This document shows positions 11,055 to 22,700 of a stretch of 64,000 nt of DNA, piece after piece. Made by a program: the position numbers and the translations under genes. The DNA lies in NCBI RefSeq assembly GCF_024832785.1, contig NZ_CP116615.1:3906001-3970000 (forward strand), in the 5' to 3' direction. The notes beneath the pieces are model-generated. The model was not told the DNA's origin. It searched no databases and saw only the letters and a list, made by a program, of their open reading frames with translations. This DNA is from Fontisphaera persica. Its GTDB lineage: Bacteria > Verrucomicrobiota > Verrucomicrobiia > Limisphaerales > Fontisphaeraceae. The first letter of the stretch is position 1, and every line of letters starts with the position of its first letter.

Positions 11055-11810
11055 TTATTCCTTCAACTCGCGCAGGGCGTCGCGCAGCTTGGCGGCTTCC
11101 TCGAAGTTTTCTTTGCGCAGCGCCTCGGCCAGCGCCACCTCCAGCGCCTCGCGCTTGCTCAAGGGCCGGCGCTCGCGGATGTCCTCGAGCCAGGCTTCGA
11201 GCGAGAAAATTTCCGGGGATTCCTCGGCCATTTCCTCGCGGCCCATGACCTCGTAGAAATCGCGCAAATACTCGATTTCATTCTGGACGAGGGTGATGGC
11301 TTCGTCGTAGAGGCCGCCCTGCATCAGGAGGGTGGCCCAGGCGCGGGAGCGCATCATGATGAGCTGGGGGCGGAGCATTTGCACATTCCAGGCCAGCTCG
11401 TCGCTCTCGGCGTATTCATCCACAAAATCCATCATTTCCAGGTTGCGCTCGGTGTCGCGGATGACGCGGTCGTAGTCCTCGAGCTGGAGGAAGCAGATGT
11501 AACGGTGGTGGTATTGGAGGGCTTCCATTTGCAGCCGCGCGCAATCCTCCACGTCCAGCACGAAGCCCTCGTCGTTGCCGCCGTGTTCGGCGCGGTATTT
11601 TTCCAGCCGGTCCTGGTAATACTCGAGCAGGGAAGGAAAGCCAAACGGCCGTTTGCCATCGGGGCGGCCGTCGGCGTTCATTTGCATGATGCCGAGGTCC
11701 ACGCGGAGTTGGATTTTCTCCTGGCCATCCTTGCCGTGAAAGCGCCGCACCGATACTTGACCGGCTTTGTATTCCCAACTTTCCAGCAGGTGGGAAATGT
11801 CAAAATTCAT
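11055..11810 (-). CDS. UVR (UvrB/UvrC) motif-containing protein of unknown function
   Basis: 251-residue soluble protein. The last 35 residues form a UVR motif (LSKREALEVALAEALRKENFEEAAKLRDALREL), the helical hairpin used by UvrB/UvrC and by McsA/ClpC adaptors. The rest is acidic and rich in aromatic and helical residues, with TPR-like spacing in 95-200, but shows no zinc fingers or nuclease motif. The start is placed at MNFDISHLLESW (11810); the in-frame extension to 12083 overlaps the symporter and has low-complexity composition. A GAGGG about 15 nt upstream is a weak ribosome site. Function is unassigned. Confidence 0.8.
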   Translation of the reverse strand: MNFDISHLLESWEYKAGQVSVRRFHGKDGQEKIQLRVDLGIMQMNADGRPDGKRPFGFPSLLEYYQDRLEKYRAEHGGNDEGFVLDVEDCARLQMEALQYHHRYICFLQLEDYDRVIRDTERNLEMMDFVDEYAESDELAWNVQMLRPQLIMMRSRAWATLLMQGGLYDEAITLVQNEIEYLRDFYEVMGREEMAEESPEIFSLEAWLEDIRERRPLSKREALEVALAEALRKENFEEAAKLRDALRELKE

Positions 11811-11995
11811 GTCCAAAATATGGCCCTCGTTGCTGCGCAAGTCAATCGCGCATCCTTCCCGCCATGGTCCCGGAATCAGGCCGGAGTGGTGCTGCAGACG
11901 GCAAGGGGGGCGGCGGCAAGCCGGGAAGCACCGGGGTTCACCAACCGGCGGTGAAGAGCCTTCTGCTTCAGCCCGCCGGAACGGGGGCCAACGTT

Positions 11996-13669
11996 CTACC
12001 GCAGCCAGAAGCTGAAGTAGAGATACATGCCCAGCACGGCCACCAGGATGACCGCCACCATGACCTTGTTGCCGGTGTCCCAACTGCGCCGGATTTCCTC
12101 GCCGTACACCTGGTGGATGGAGCCGTAGGTCAGGCCGCGGATTTTTTCCTCCGGGGGCGGAGGGCTGAGCAGGGAGGCGACAATCATGATGACCGCGCTG
12201 ATGGCGAAGAGGATGCCGGTGGCGTAGAGGAAATTGAAATCCCCAATCTGGGCCAGGATGGCAGGATTTTCGATTTTGCCCTTGCCGAAGAAGGCCTGGA
12301 TGGTGAGTTTGACCATGCCCAGGATGAAGCCGCAGCTCAGCGCCCAGGTGGCGCCGGTGCTGTTGATGCGCTTCCAGAAGAGGCCCAGGAAAAACACGGC
12401 CGTGATGGGGGGCGCCAGATAGCCCTGGACGCTTTGCAGGTACTGGTAGAGGCCGCCGCCGGAAACTTTGGCCATGACGGGAATCCAGATGATGCCCAGC
12501 ACCACCACGGTGGCGGTGGCAATGCGGCCGACGTTGAGCAGGTGCCGCTCGGAGCGCCCGGGAAAGAGTTTCTCATAGATGTCCACCGTGAAGAGGGAGG
12601 CGCTGGAGTTGAAGAGCGAGGCCAGCGAGCTCATGAGCGCGGCCAGCAGGCAGGCGACAATCAAACCGCGAATGCCCGGCGGGAGCAGCAGCTTGACCAG
12701 GGTGGGAAAGACCTGGTCGCCGTCAATGGTCGAGCCGTCCGCCTTCATGGGCAGTTGAATGATGCCCTTGGTGTGCAGCGCCCAGCCAATCATGCCGGGC
12801 ACCAGAAAGATGAGCACCGGCCACACCTTCAACAGGCCGCCAAAGAGCGCGCCGCGGCGGGCGGTGGCCAGGTCTTTGGCCGAAAGCGCGCGCTGCACGA
12901 TGTATTGGTCGGTGCACCAGTACCACAGACCGACAATCGGCGACGCAATGAGGATGCCCAGCCACGGGAAACTGGGGTCTGAGAGCGGCCGCCAGAGGGC
13001 GAAGTTGTCGGCATTGGCCTTGCAGGTGGCCACCAGCTCGCTCCAGCCGCCCAGTTTGCTTAGGCCGATGGTGGTGATGACGGCCGAGCCAAACAAAATA
13101 ATCACCGCCTGCGGCGTGGCGGTGGACATGATGGCGCGCATGCCGCCAAACACGGTGTAAATGCCTGTAATCACCACGGTGGAGAAGGCGCCAATCCAGA
13201 ACGCGTTTTGCGGCGAGCCAAAGGTGTCGGGCAGCAGGGCTTGAAATACAATCGCGCCGGCATACACCGTCACGCTGACCTTGGTGAACACGTAGGCCAC
13301 CAGCGAAACCACCGACAAAATCCAGCGGGTGCGGGCGCTGAAGCGTTTTTCGAGAAACTCGGGAATCGTCTGGACGCCTGATTTGTAATAGAACGGCACA
13401 AACAGCCCGGCCAGCACAATGAGGCACCAGGCGTGCAGCTCCCAGTGAGCCATGGCCATGCCGGTGGCGGCACCCTGCCCCGCCAGCCCCACGATGTGCT
13501 CGGAGCCGATGTTGGAGGTGAAAATGGACGCGCCAATGACAATCCACCCGGCGTTGCGCCCGGCCAGGAAGTAGTCCACGCTGTCCTTCTGGTGCCGCCC
13601 GTACCACCAGGCCACCACCCCAATCACCACGAAATACAAGCCGATGACAATCCAATCAAGCCAATGCAT
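11996..13669 (-). CDS. Sodium:solute symporter (SSS/SGLT family), probably sugar
   Basis: 557-residue integral membrane transporter with at least 13 hydrophobic segments. Diagnostic SSS features: FLAGRNAGWIVIGASIFTSNIGSEHIVGLAGQGAATG (first transmembrane segments and Na2 site region), then KRFSARTRWILS and a central GGMRAIMSTATPQAVI. It is most like bacterial SGLT-type Na+/sugar symporters. It is divergent from the GH51 arabinofuranosidase across about 220 bp, so arabinose or an arabino-oligosaccharide is a reasonable guess for the substrate. An AAAGG lies 7 nt before ATG 13669, one of the few recognisable ribosome sites in the window. Confidence 0.9.
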   Translation of the reverse strand: MHWLDWIVIGLYFVVIGVVAWWYGRHQKDSVDYFLAGRNAGWIVIGASIFTSNIGSEHIVGLAGQGAATGMAMAHWELHAWCLIVLAGLFVPFYYKSGVQTIPEFLEKRFSARTRWILSVVSLVAYVFTKVSVTVYAGAIVFQALLPDTFGSPQNAFWIGAFSTVVITGIYTVFGGMRAIMSTATPQAVIILFGSAVITTIGLSKLGGWSELVATCKANADNFALWRPLSDPSFPWLGILIASPIVGLWYWCTDQYIVQRALSAKDLATARRGALFGGLLKVWPVLIFLVPGMIGWALHTKGIIQLPMKADGSTIDGDQVFPTLVKLLLPPGIRGLIVACLLAALMSSLASLFNSSASLFTVDIYEKLFPGRSERHLLNVGRIATATVVVLGIIWIPVMAKVSGGGLYQYLQSVQGYLAPPITAVFFLGLFWKRINSTGATWALSCGFILGMVKLTIQAFFGKGKIENPAILAQIGDFNFLYATGILFAISAVIMIVASLLSPPPPEEKIRGLTYGSIHQVYGEEIRRSWDTGNKVMVAVILVAVLGMYLYFSFWLR

Positions 13670-13888
13670 AAGGCAACCTTTCTGCGGCCGTGGCAGCCGC
13701 TCCCCAAGCGGCCTCCGGCATGGTTTTCCGCCATACCCGGCTTTTTGGGAGGCCGGGCATGATTGCGCTGAACATGCCCAAGCCGCCCGCGCGGTGCAAT
13801 CCTTAAGTGGGGACGGCCTGTCACCAATTCATGCGACTTGCGAGGCCCGGCCGCGGCGGCATGATGACCTTTCTTGACCATCCATCTT

Positions 13889-15424
13889 ATGAAAAAGCTC
13901 TTCCTCCTCCTGAGCCTGGCGGCGGTGGCGGCCGTGACGGCGGCCGAGACCGAAAATCAACTGGTCATCCACGCCGAGCAGGGCCGGTTCAAAATTGACC
14001 GCAATATTTACGGCCATTTTGCCGAGCATCTGGGCCGCTGCATATATGAAGGTTTCTGGGTGGGCGAAAACAGCCCCATCCCCAACACCCGCGGCATCCG
14101 GCGGGACGTGGTGGAGGCGCTCAAGAAAATCAAAGTGCCGGTGCTCCGTTGGCCGGGCGGCTGTTTTGCCGATGAATACCATTGGAAGGACGGCGTCGGC
14201 CCCCGCGAGCAGCGCCCGCGCATGGTCAACACCCACTGGGGCAAGGTGGTGGAGAACAATCATTTTGGCACGCATGAGTTCATGGATTTGTGCGAACAGT
14301 TGCAGTGCGAGCCGTACATCTGCGGCAACGTGGGCAGCGGCACCGTGCTCGAAATGCAGCAATGGGTGGAGTACCTCACTTTTGATGGCGAGAGTCCCAT
14401 GGCCGACTGGCGCCGCCGCAACGGGCGGGACAAGCCGTGGGGGCTGCGCTACTTCGGCGTGGGCAATGAAAACTGGGGCTGCGGCGGCAACATGACTCCG
14501 GAGTACTACGCCAATGAATACAAACGTTACGCGACGTATGTGCGCAACTTCGGCACCAACCGCATCTTCAAAATCGCCTGCGGCCCCAACAGCGGCGACA
14601 CCAACTGGACGGAGGTGGTCATGCGCGAGGCCGGGCGCCGGATGGACGGGCTGGCGCTGCATTACTATTGCGGCAGCGGCCGCAAGAGCCGGTCGGCCAC
14701 CCAGTTTGCAGAGGACGACTGGATTTGGCTGTTGCGCAGCGCGCTGCGGATGGACCAGCTCATCACCGCCCACAGCGCCATCATGGACAAATATGACCCG
14801 AAAAAGCGCGTGGCGTTGATTGTGGACGAATGGGGCACCTGGCACGCCGTCGAGCCGGGCACCAATCCGGGGTTCCTTTACCAGCAGAACACGCTGCGCG
14901 ATGCCCTGGTGGCGGCGCTCACCTTTCACATCTTCCACCAGCATTGCGAGCGCGTGCGCATGGCCAACATCGCGCAGACGGTGAATGTGCTGCAGGCCAT
15001 GGTGTTGACGGACGGCCCCCGCATGTTGCTCACGCCCACTTATCACATCTTTGAAATGTACACGGTGCATCATGATGCCACCCTGCTGCCGGTGGAGCTC
15101 AAGAGCGCCACGTATGCCCTGGGCGAGGTGAGCATCCCGGCCGTCAGCGCCTCAGCCTCGCGCCAGCCCGGCGGGGCCATTCACCTCTCGCTCGTCAACA
15201 CTGACCCCCATCAATCCGCGCGCGTGCTTTGCGCCATCACCGGCGCGGAAGTGAAGGAAATCGCGCAGGGCCGCGTGCTCACCGCGGCGGCCATTACCGC
15301 GCACAATACTTTTGACCAGCCGGAGGCCGTCAAACCGGCGGCGTTTCATGCGTGGAAGAAAACGGACGCCGGGTGGGAGATTACGCTGCCGCCCAAATCG
15401 GTGGCGGTGGTGGAGATGCGTTAA
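13889..15424 (+). CDS. Secreted alpha-L-arabinofuranosidase, GH51
   Basis: 511 residues with a signal peptide ([20 protein letters not shown]). (beta/alpha)8 barrel typical of GH51: [13 protein letters not shown] near the N-terminus, acid/base Glu194 in GNENWGCGG, nucleophile Glu314 in VDEWGTWH, and a beta-sandwich C-terminal part ending in KSVAVVEM. Hydrolyses terminal alpha-L-arabinofuranosyl residues from arabinan or arabinoxylan; the signal peptide puts it outside the cytoplasm. The start at 13889 is preferred over 13874 because it begins the signal peptide directly. It probably feeds the divergent sodium symporter. Confidence 0.92.
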   Translation: MKKLFLLLSLAAVAAVTAAETENQLVIHAEQGRFKIDRNIYGHFAEHLGRCIYEGFWVGENSPIPNTRGIRRDVVEALKKIKVPVLRWPGGCFADEYHWKDGVGPREQRPRMVNTHWGKVVENNHFGTHEFMDLCEQLQCEPYICGNVGSGTVLEMQQWVEYLTFDGESPMADWRRRNGRDKPWGLRYFGVGNENWGCGGNMTPEYYANEYKRYATYVRNFGTNRIFKIACGPNSGDTNWTEVVMREAGRRMDGLALHYYCGSGRKSRSATQFAEDDWIWLLRSALRMDQLITAHSAIMDKYDPKKRVALIVDEWGTWHAVEPGTNPGFLYQQNTLRDALVAALTFHIFHQHCERVRMANIAQTVNVLQAMVLTDGPRMLLTPTYHIFEMYTVHHDATLLPVELKSATYALGEVSIPAVSASASRQPGGAIHLSLVNTDPHQSARVLCAITGAEVKEIAQGRVLTAAAITAHNTFDQPEAVKPAAFHAWKKTDAGWEITLPPKSVAVVEMR

Positions 15425-15429
15425 GCCGC

Positions 15430-15451
15430 CTGCCTTGCGGCCGGAAGGCAG
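15430..15451 (+). terminator. Weak hairpin between convergent genes
   Basis: CTGCCTT pairs with AAGGCAG (7 bp, 8-nt loop) just after the GH51 stop and before the convergent CotH gene ends. There is no good T-tract, so termination here is tentative. Confidence 0.3.
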
Positions 15452-15487
15452 CCTTGGTGAGCGGAAGGCGCGGGCGCCGGCGGCGCG

Positions 15488-17068
15488 TCACCGTTTGCGC
15501 AGATGGAGCGTCTCCAGCACAAACCAGGCGGCGCCGCTGCGCGCAAAAAGTTCGCAGCGCAGCTCCAGAGAGCGGCCGGGTGGGGGGATGGTAAAGGGGA
15601 CTTCGAGGTGTTGGCCGCGGACGTCGCCGGTAAGTTTGTGCGGGGGTTGGGGGTAGTCCTGCACGGCCAGGCCGGCGCCCTGCTGGCGCACGTTTTCCAG
15701 GGGGGCGACCCCTTGCAGGACGACTTCACCTGCGAAGACATACATGCCCGGCTCCAGCCAGACGGTGGTGCGCCAGGAGGCGGCCGTGCGGGGGCCGGCC
15801 TGAATCATCAGCGCGGGGCGGCCATCGGGGGCGCGGTGGGTTTCCAGGCGTCCGCCGGCGGGCACATCCACGGCGCGCCAGCCGGTCAACCGGGCGAGGC
15901 CATTGGAAAAAACCAGGGGGGCGGGCAGCGGCTCGGCAAGCTGGCGTTGCAGGCTGGCGTAGCGTTGTTCCAGGCGCTGGCACAGTTTTTCGGCTTCCTG
16001 CAACAAAGGCCGCGCTTCGGCGCGGGGAAGCTCGGCGGCCAGCCGGCGGGCCTGTTCCTGGAGGCGGGGGGTCCAATCCCCGGGCTGGAAATGGGTCTGG
16101 AGGAGCTGAGCCAGACGCTGGCGGTACAGCGTGGTTCCTTGCGGGGTTTCCATGAAGGCGCGGGCCACCAGGCCCCGCCAATAAGGCCGCCAGGGAAAAT
16201 CCGGCGTGCCGAGGAGCGTGTCCATGCCATGCGGAATGAAATGGGCGCGGCGGGCGGCGGCGTCGTAAAAGAGGCGGTAATTGTTGCGCGCCAGTCCGTA
16301 ACCATCGCGATGGCCCAGGAGCACTTCGCCGGCCAGGAAGGTGGCGAATTTTTCGCGGTCCAGGAAAACGCCCAGGTGCTCCCAGCGTTTCTGCAGGTCA
16401 GGCTCGGCGGCGGCGGCGGCGAGCTCGCGCAAGCCGGCGCGGGTATCCTGGGCGGGGCCGAACACAATCTCCAAGCGGCCGGTGACGTCCTGCGCCTGCA
16501 CGGGTTCGTAAAAGGGGCCGGTGGTGGGACCATAATGGCGCTCGAGCCAGGGGCGGTTGTAGCCCTCTTTGACCACATACAGGCCCAGGCGGCGGCCGTT
16601 GAGGCTCACCAGCGCATGGGTGGTGCGGGCGGTGGGAATGCCGGCAGCGCGAAAGACTTCACTTCCCAGCCATTCACATAAAAAACTGGGGTCTTCCGCG
16701 GCATTGTTGAGGTGAATTTTCTCATACCCGCGGAGGCCGGGCGCAGGAAATTTGAGCGTCCAGGAGGGCTTTTCGTCCAACGGACGGAAACTGCCGGTGG
16801 CGCCTTTGAGGTGGGCCTGGACGTTGGTGTAAAGGCGGCCCTCACATTGGACGAGGAGGAGGACATCGTCGCGAGGGTTTTGGCGGAGGGCGTTCAGGGC
16901 AGTCTCGGCAGCGGTCAGTTCAAGGTGCCAGACGTGAGGCGAAGCGAACAAATCCTCGGGCGCGGGGCGGGCAGGGGTTTGCCGCGGCCACAGCGCCCGC
17001 GTCAACCAGACAGCCGGAATGAGCAGCAGCAGCCACAGCCAGCGGGTATGGCGGCCATTAACTGTCAT
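15488..17068 (-). CDS. Membrane-anchored CotH family protein
   Basis: 526 residues. One hydrophobic segment at 9-26 (RWLWLLLLIPAVWL) acts as anchor or signal. The CotH core is visible: KIHLNNAAEDPSFLCEWL, GLYVVKEGYNR (GLYxxxE), HRDGYGLARNNYRLFYD (the HxDxxxxNxxLY-type motif), and FIPHGMD where the family usually has an aromatic-D-x-D. CotH proteins are atypical protein kinases first described in Bacillus spore coats; here it is probably extracytoplasmic. The C-terminal 120 residues form a separate beta-rich, carbohydrate-binding-like region (WLEPGMYVFAGEV). The last kinase motif is altered (HGMD), so activity is uncertain. No ribosome site is clear. Confidence 0.85.
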   Translation of the reverse strand: MTVNGRHTRWLWLLLLIPAVWLTRALWPRQTPARPAPEDLFASPHVWHLELTAAETALNALRQNPRDDVLLLVQCEGRLYTNVQAHLKGATGSFRPLDEKPSWTLKFPAPGLRGYEKIHLNNAAEDPSFLCEWLGSEVFRAAGIPTARTTHALVSLNGRRLGLYVVKEGYNRPWLERHYGPTTGPFYEPVQAQDVTGRLEIVFGPAQDTRAGLRELAAAAAEPDLQKRWEHLGVFLDREKFATFLAGEVLLGHRDGYGLARNNYRLFYDAAARRAHFIPHGMDTLLGTPDFPWRPYWRGLVARAFMETPQGTTLYRQRLAQLLQTHFQPGDWTPRLQEQARRLAAELPRAEARPLLQEAEKLCQRLEQRYASLQRQLAEPLPAPLVFSNGLARLTGWRAVDVPAGGRLETHRAPDGRPALMIQAGPRTAASWRTTVWLEPGMYVFAGEVVLQGVAPLENVRQQGAGLAVQDYPQPPHKLTGDVRGQHLEVPFTIPPPGRSLELRCELFARSGAAWFVLETLHLRKR

Positions 17069-17215
17069 GCGGGCAGAGTACTACAAGGGCCGGGAGGGAG
17101 GCCAGTATTTGCCGGAGGGACGGGCATGACCGGAGAGGGGTGGTGGCGAGGGCAGCGCCAAAGCCTGTGGGCAGGAAGGATTTGGATGGGGGGGTGAACC
17201 AAGCTACTTTGGGTT

Positions 17216-19267
<2,052 letters not shown>

Positions 19268-19388
19268 AGGGTGAGCTGGCCCAGAGCGGCTGGGGCATAT
19301 GGCCAGCCGGCTCAGCGCCCCGCGCGGGGCGGGATGATGAATTTCCCCATTGTCACCCCCGGCGGGTTTCCGCATTATTTGCAGCCTT

Positions 19389-22343
19389 ATGGCGAGTGTT
19401 CGTCCGCAATATCCGTTTGATTTGATTGAGCCGAAGTGGCAGCGGCGCTGGCTGGAGGAGCAGACCTTCCGGGCGTGGAATCCCGGGGAGGCGGTGCCGC
19501 CGGCGCATCCGTTTGCGCAGCGGCATGCGCCGGCCCTGGCGGCGGGGCAACTGCCGCCGAAGTTTTACATATTGGACATGTTTCCTTATCCGTCCGGGGC
19601 GGGCCTGCACGTGGGGCATCCGGAGGGTTACACCGCCACGGACATTCTGGCGCGGTACAAGCGGGCGCGCGGTTATCACGTGCTGCATCCGATGGGATGG
19701 GATGCTTTCGGGCTGCCGGCCGAGCAATACGCCATCAAGACCGGGCAGCATCCGCGCGTGACGACGGAGCAGAACATTGCCAATTTCAAGCGGCAGATTC
19801 AGGCTTTGGGGTTCAGTTATGATTGGAGCCGGGAGGTGGACACCACCGACCCGGGTTATGTGAAGTGGACGCAGTGGATTTTTTTGCAGCTTTACAACGC
19901 CTGGTTCAACCCGGAGACCAACCGGGCCGAGCCCATCAGCACGCTGACCTATCCACCGGACCTTAAAACGGAGGAGGAACGGCGGGCTTACCGCGACTCC
20001 AAGCGGCTGGCGTATGTGAGCGAGGCGCCGGTGAACTGGTGCCCGGAGCTGGGCACGGTGCTGGCCAACGAGGAGGTCATCAACGGCCGGAGCGAGGTGG
20101 GCGGTTTTCCGGTCATCCGCAAGCCGATGCGGCAATGGATGCTGCGGATTACGGCGTATGCGGAGCGGTTGTTGCGCGACCTGGACACGATTGACTGGAG
20201 CGACTCGCTCAAAGAAATGCAGCGCAACTGGATTGGCCGCAGCGAAGGGGCGGAGGTGGACTTTGCGCTGGCGGAGCCGCCGCCGGGCCTGCCGGAGGCG
20301 CAGCGGAAATTGCGCGTGTTCACCACCCGGCCGGACACCTTGTTTGGGGCGACGTACATGGTGCTGGCGCCGGAGCATCCGCTGGTGGGGCTTATCACCA
20401 CGCCGGCGCAAAAGGCGGCGGTGGAGCAATACCAGGCCTATGCCGCCACCCGGAGCGATTTGGAGCGCACCGAGCTGGCCAAGGAGAAAACCGGCGTGTT
20501 CACCGGCGCGTATGCCATCAACCCGGTGAACGGCGAGAAAATCCCCATCTGGATTGCGGATTACGTGCTCATCAGCTACGGCACGGGCGCCATCATGGCG
20601 GTGCCGGCGCATGACACGCGCGACCTGGAGTTTGCCACCAAGTTCAACCTGCCCATCGTGCAAGTGGTACAGCCGCCCGACCCCGCCACGGACTGGCGTG
20701 GGTTTGTGGACGATGGGGTGTCGGTCAACTCGACCGGCCCCGAGGTGTCCATCACGGGGCTGCCCACGCCGGAAGCGAAGCAGAAAATTACCGCCTGGCT
20801 GGAGAGCAGGGGGCTGGGCAAGAAAGTGGTGAATTACAAGTTGCGCGACTGGCTGTTCAGCCGGCAGCGGTATTGGGGCGAGCCGTTTCCCATTGTCTGG
20901 CGGGATGGTCATCATGAGGCGCTGCCGGAGAGCGCGCTGCCGGTGCTGCCGCCGCCGCTGGAGGATTTCAAGCCCACCCGGGACGGCCAGCCGCCGCTGG
21001 CGCGGGCCACGGACTGGGTGAACCTGCCGGATGGCGCCGTGCGGGAAACCAACACCATGCCGCAGTGGGCGGGGAGCTGCTGGTATTACCTGCGTTATCT
21101 GGATGCGCGGAATGACCGGCAGTTTTGCTCGCCTGTGGCCGAGCGTTACTGGATGGGGACGGAGGCACCGGCCGGGCAGCGGGCCACGCCGGGGGTGGAC
21201 TTGTACGTGGGCGGCACCGAGCACGCGGTGTTGCACCTGCTCTATGCGCGATTCTGGCACAAGGTGCTCTATGATTTGGGCCATGTTTCCACGCCGGAGC
21301 CGTTTTTCAAGCTGGTCAATCAGGGGCTGATTCTGGGCGAAATGGAGTACACCGTGTTTCGCAACGCCGCCGGCCAGCTCGTCAGCGCGGCGGAATTGCG
21401 CGACCTCAGCGAGGAGGCCACCGCCACGGGCCCGCGCATGGTGGGTTGGCACAAGGCCACCGGCGAGAAGGTCCTGGGCGAGCGGGTGGACGAGGAGGCC
21501 GTGGAAAAACAGGGCGCCGCGTTTGTGTTGAAGGAGCAGCCGCACATTCAGGTGGATGCCCGCAGCTTCAAGATGTCCAAATCCCGCGGCAATGTGGTCA
21601 ACCCCGACCACATTCTGGCGCAGTACGGCGCGGACGCCTTCCGGCTGTATGAGATGTTCATGGGCCCGCTGGAAATGAGCAAACCGTGGAGCACGCGCGG
21701 CGTGGAGGGGGTGTATCGTTTCCTGGGGCGGGTGTGGCGGCTGTTTGTGGACGAGGACAGCAAGACGGCGCTGGACCAGGCGCGCACCACCGCCGCCGCG
21801 CCGGGGCCGGAGCTGCTGGAGCTGGTGAAGTTGAACGCGAACATTCAGGACGTTGCGCCCACGCCGGCGCAGCTCAAGAGCCTGCATGCCTGCATTAAAA
21901 AAGTGACCGAGGACCTGGAGGGCCTGCGGTTCAACACCGCCATTTCCGCCATGATGGTGTTGGTGAATGAAGCCTTGGAATGGCCCGTGCGGCCGGCAGC
22001 GGCGCTGCGCGATTTTCTGCAGCTTCTCCAGCCGTTTGCGCCGCACCTGGCGGAGGAATTGTGGGGGCGGCTGCATCAGCATGTGGGATGGGCCACGCCC
22101 AACCTGGCCTATGCGCCCTGGCCGCAGTTTAATGCGGCCCTGCTGGAAGAGGCCACCCTCGAAGTGCCGGTGCAGGTCAACGGCCGGTTGCGGGGGCGGG
22201 TGACGGTGCCGGCCACGGCCACGCAGGAGGAAGTGGAGGCCGCCGCGCGCGCCTGCGAGAGCGTGCAACCGTTTCTGGCGGGCAAGACCGTGCGCAAAAC
22301 CATTTACGTGCCGCGCAAAATGGTCAACCTGGTGGTAGGCTGA
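19389..22343 (+). CDS. leuS: Leucyl-tRNA synthetase
   Basis: 984 residues, class I synthetase charging tRNA-Leu. The HIGH signature is HVGH at 74-77 ([15 protein letters not shown]) and KMSKS is at 728-732. The CP1 editing domain lies between them ([21 protein letters not shown]), and the C-terminal anticodon-binding and tRNA-contact region ends in VNLVVG. An insertion of about 20 residues precedes the first signature ([17 protein letters not shown]). Start 19389 ([17 protein letters not shown]) matches the family N-terminus; the upstream in-frame extension does not. No ribosome site is visible. Confidence 0.97.
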   Translation: MASVRPQYPFDLIEPKWQRRWLEEQTFRAWNPGEAVPPAHPFAQRHAPALAAGQLPPKFYILDMFPYPSGAGLHVGHPEGYTATDILARYKRARGYHVLHPMGWDAFGLPAEQYAIKTGQHPRVTTEQNIANFKRQIQALGFSYDWSREVDTTDPGYVKWTQWIFLQLYNAWFNPETNRAEPISTLTYPPDLKTEEERRAYRDSKRLAYVSEAPVNWCPELGTVLANEEVINGRSEVGGFPVIRKPMRQWMLRITAYAERLLRDLDTIDWSDSLKEMQRNWIGRSEGAEVDFALAEPPPGLPEAQRKLRVFTTRPDTLFGATYMVLAPEHPLVGLITTPAQKAAVEQYQAYAATRSDLERTELAKEKTGVFTGAYAINPVNGEKIPIWIADYVLISYGTGAIMAVPAHDTRDLEFATKFNLPIVQVVQPPDPATDWRGFVDDGVSVNSTGPEVSITGLPTPEAKQKITAWLESRGLGKKVVNYKLRDWLFSRQRYWGEPFPIVWRDGHHEALPESALPVLPPPLEDFKPTRDGQPPLARATDWVNLPDGAVRETNTMPQWAGSCWYYLRYLDARNDRQFCSPVAERYWMGTEAPAGQRATPGVDLYVGGTEHAVLHLLYARFWHKVLYDLGHVSTPEPFFKLVNQGLILGEMEYTVFRNAAGQLVSAAELRDLSEEATATGPRMVGWHKATGEKVLGERVDEEAVEKQGAAFVLKEQPHIQVDARSFKMSKSRGNVVNPDHILAQYGADAFRLYEMFMGPLEMSKPWSTRGVEGVYRFLGRVWRLFVDEDSKTALDQARTTAAAPGPELLELVKLNANIQDVAPTPAQLKSLHACIKKVTEDLEGLRFNTAISAMMVLVNEALEWPVRPAAALRDFLQLLQPFAPHLAEELWGRLHQHVGWATPNLAYAPWPQFNAALLEEATLEVPVQVNGRLRGRVTVPATATQEEVEAAARACESVQPFLAGKTVRKTIYVPRKMVNLVVG

Positions 22344-22700
22344 AGTGCTCTGAAAACGCCGCCAAGCCAGGGTTCAGTCGGCGCTTTCCACCCCCGGTCG
22401 GGCAGGGCGGGAGAGGGCGGAGGGTGGGGATGGGGATTTAGTCCTTGTTTTGGAGCGGGGCGGGTGGTACTTTGACTGGCAAGCCAGCGCTCTTTCCGGG
22501 CGGCGGTGTGCCGTGGCCGGGGAAGTGCGGCCGCGTGGCCAGTTGGGTAAAGATGGAGAGCCAGAGGTTGCTCCACGCGCCAGCGGTTCAGGGGCGAATC
22601 AGCACCAATGCGGCAAATGGCGGGCACAGCAGCGACCAGGGTGGTGGTGTCAGCACCGCAGGGGAGGAGATTTGTTCGCGCGCCTAGCTTAAAGCATATC
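22344..22700. other. Intergenic region between leuS and the two-component pair
   Basis: 357 bp without a gene. Just after leuS, GAAA-A-CGCCG at 22352-22361 can pair with CGGCG-C-TTTC at 22379-22388, a weak terminator candidate. The rest is GC-rich without clear structure apart from a 5-bp hairpin around CTGGCAAGCCAG. A TTGTTC/CATATC pair with 17-bp spacing ends directly at the next start codon and is therefore an unlikely promoter for that gene. Confidence 0.4.

Noticed and set aside
19353-22268. 971-residue ORF antisense to leuS
   Set aside because: leuS is certain from HIGH and KMSKS signatures. The antisense frame is open because of strong third-position GC bias; its product is Arg/His/Pro-rich without motifs.
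22672-22700. TTGTTC-17 bp-CATATC promoter before the REC-kinase
   Set aside because: The -10 ends at the start codon, so transcription would begin inside the gene.
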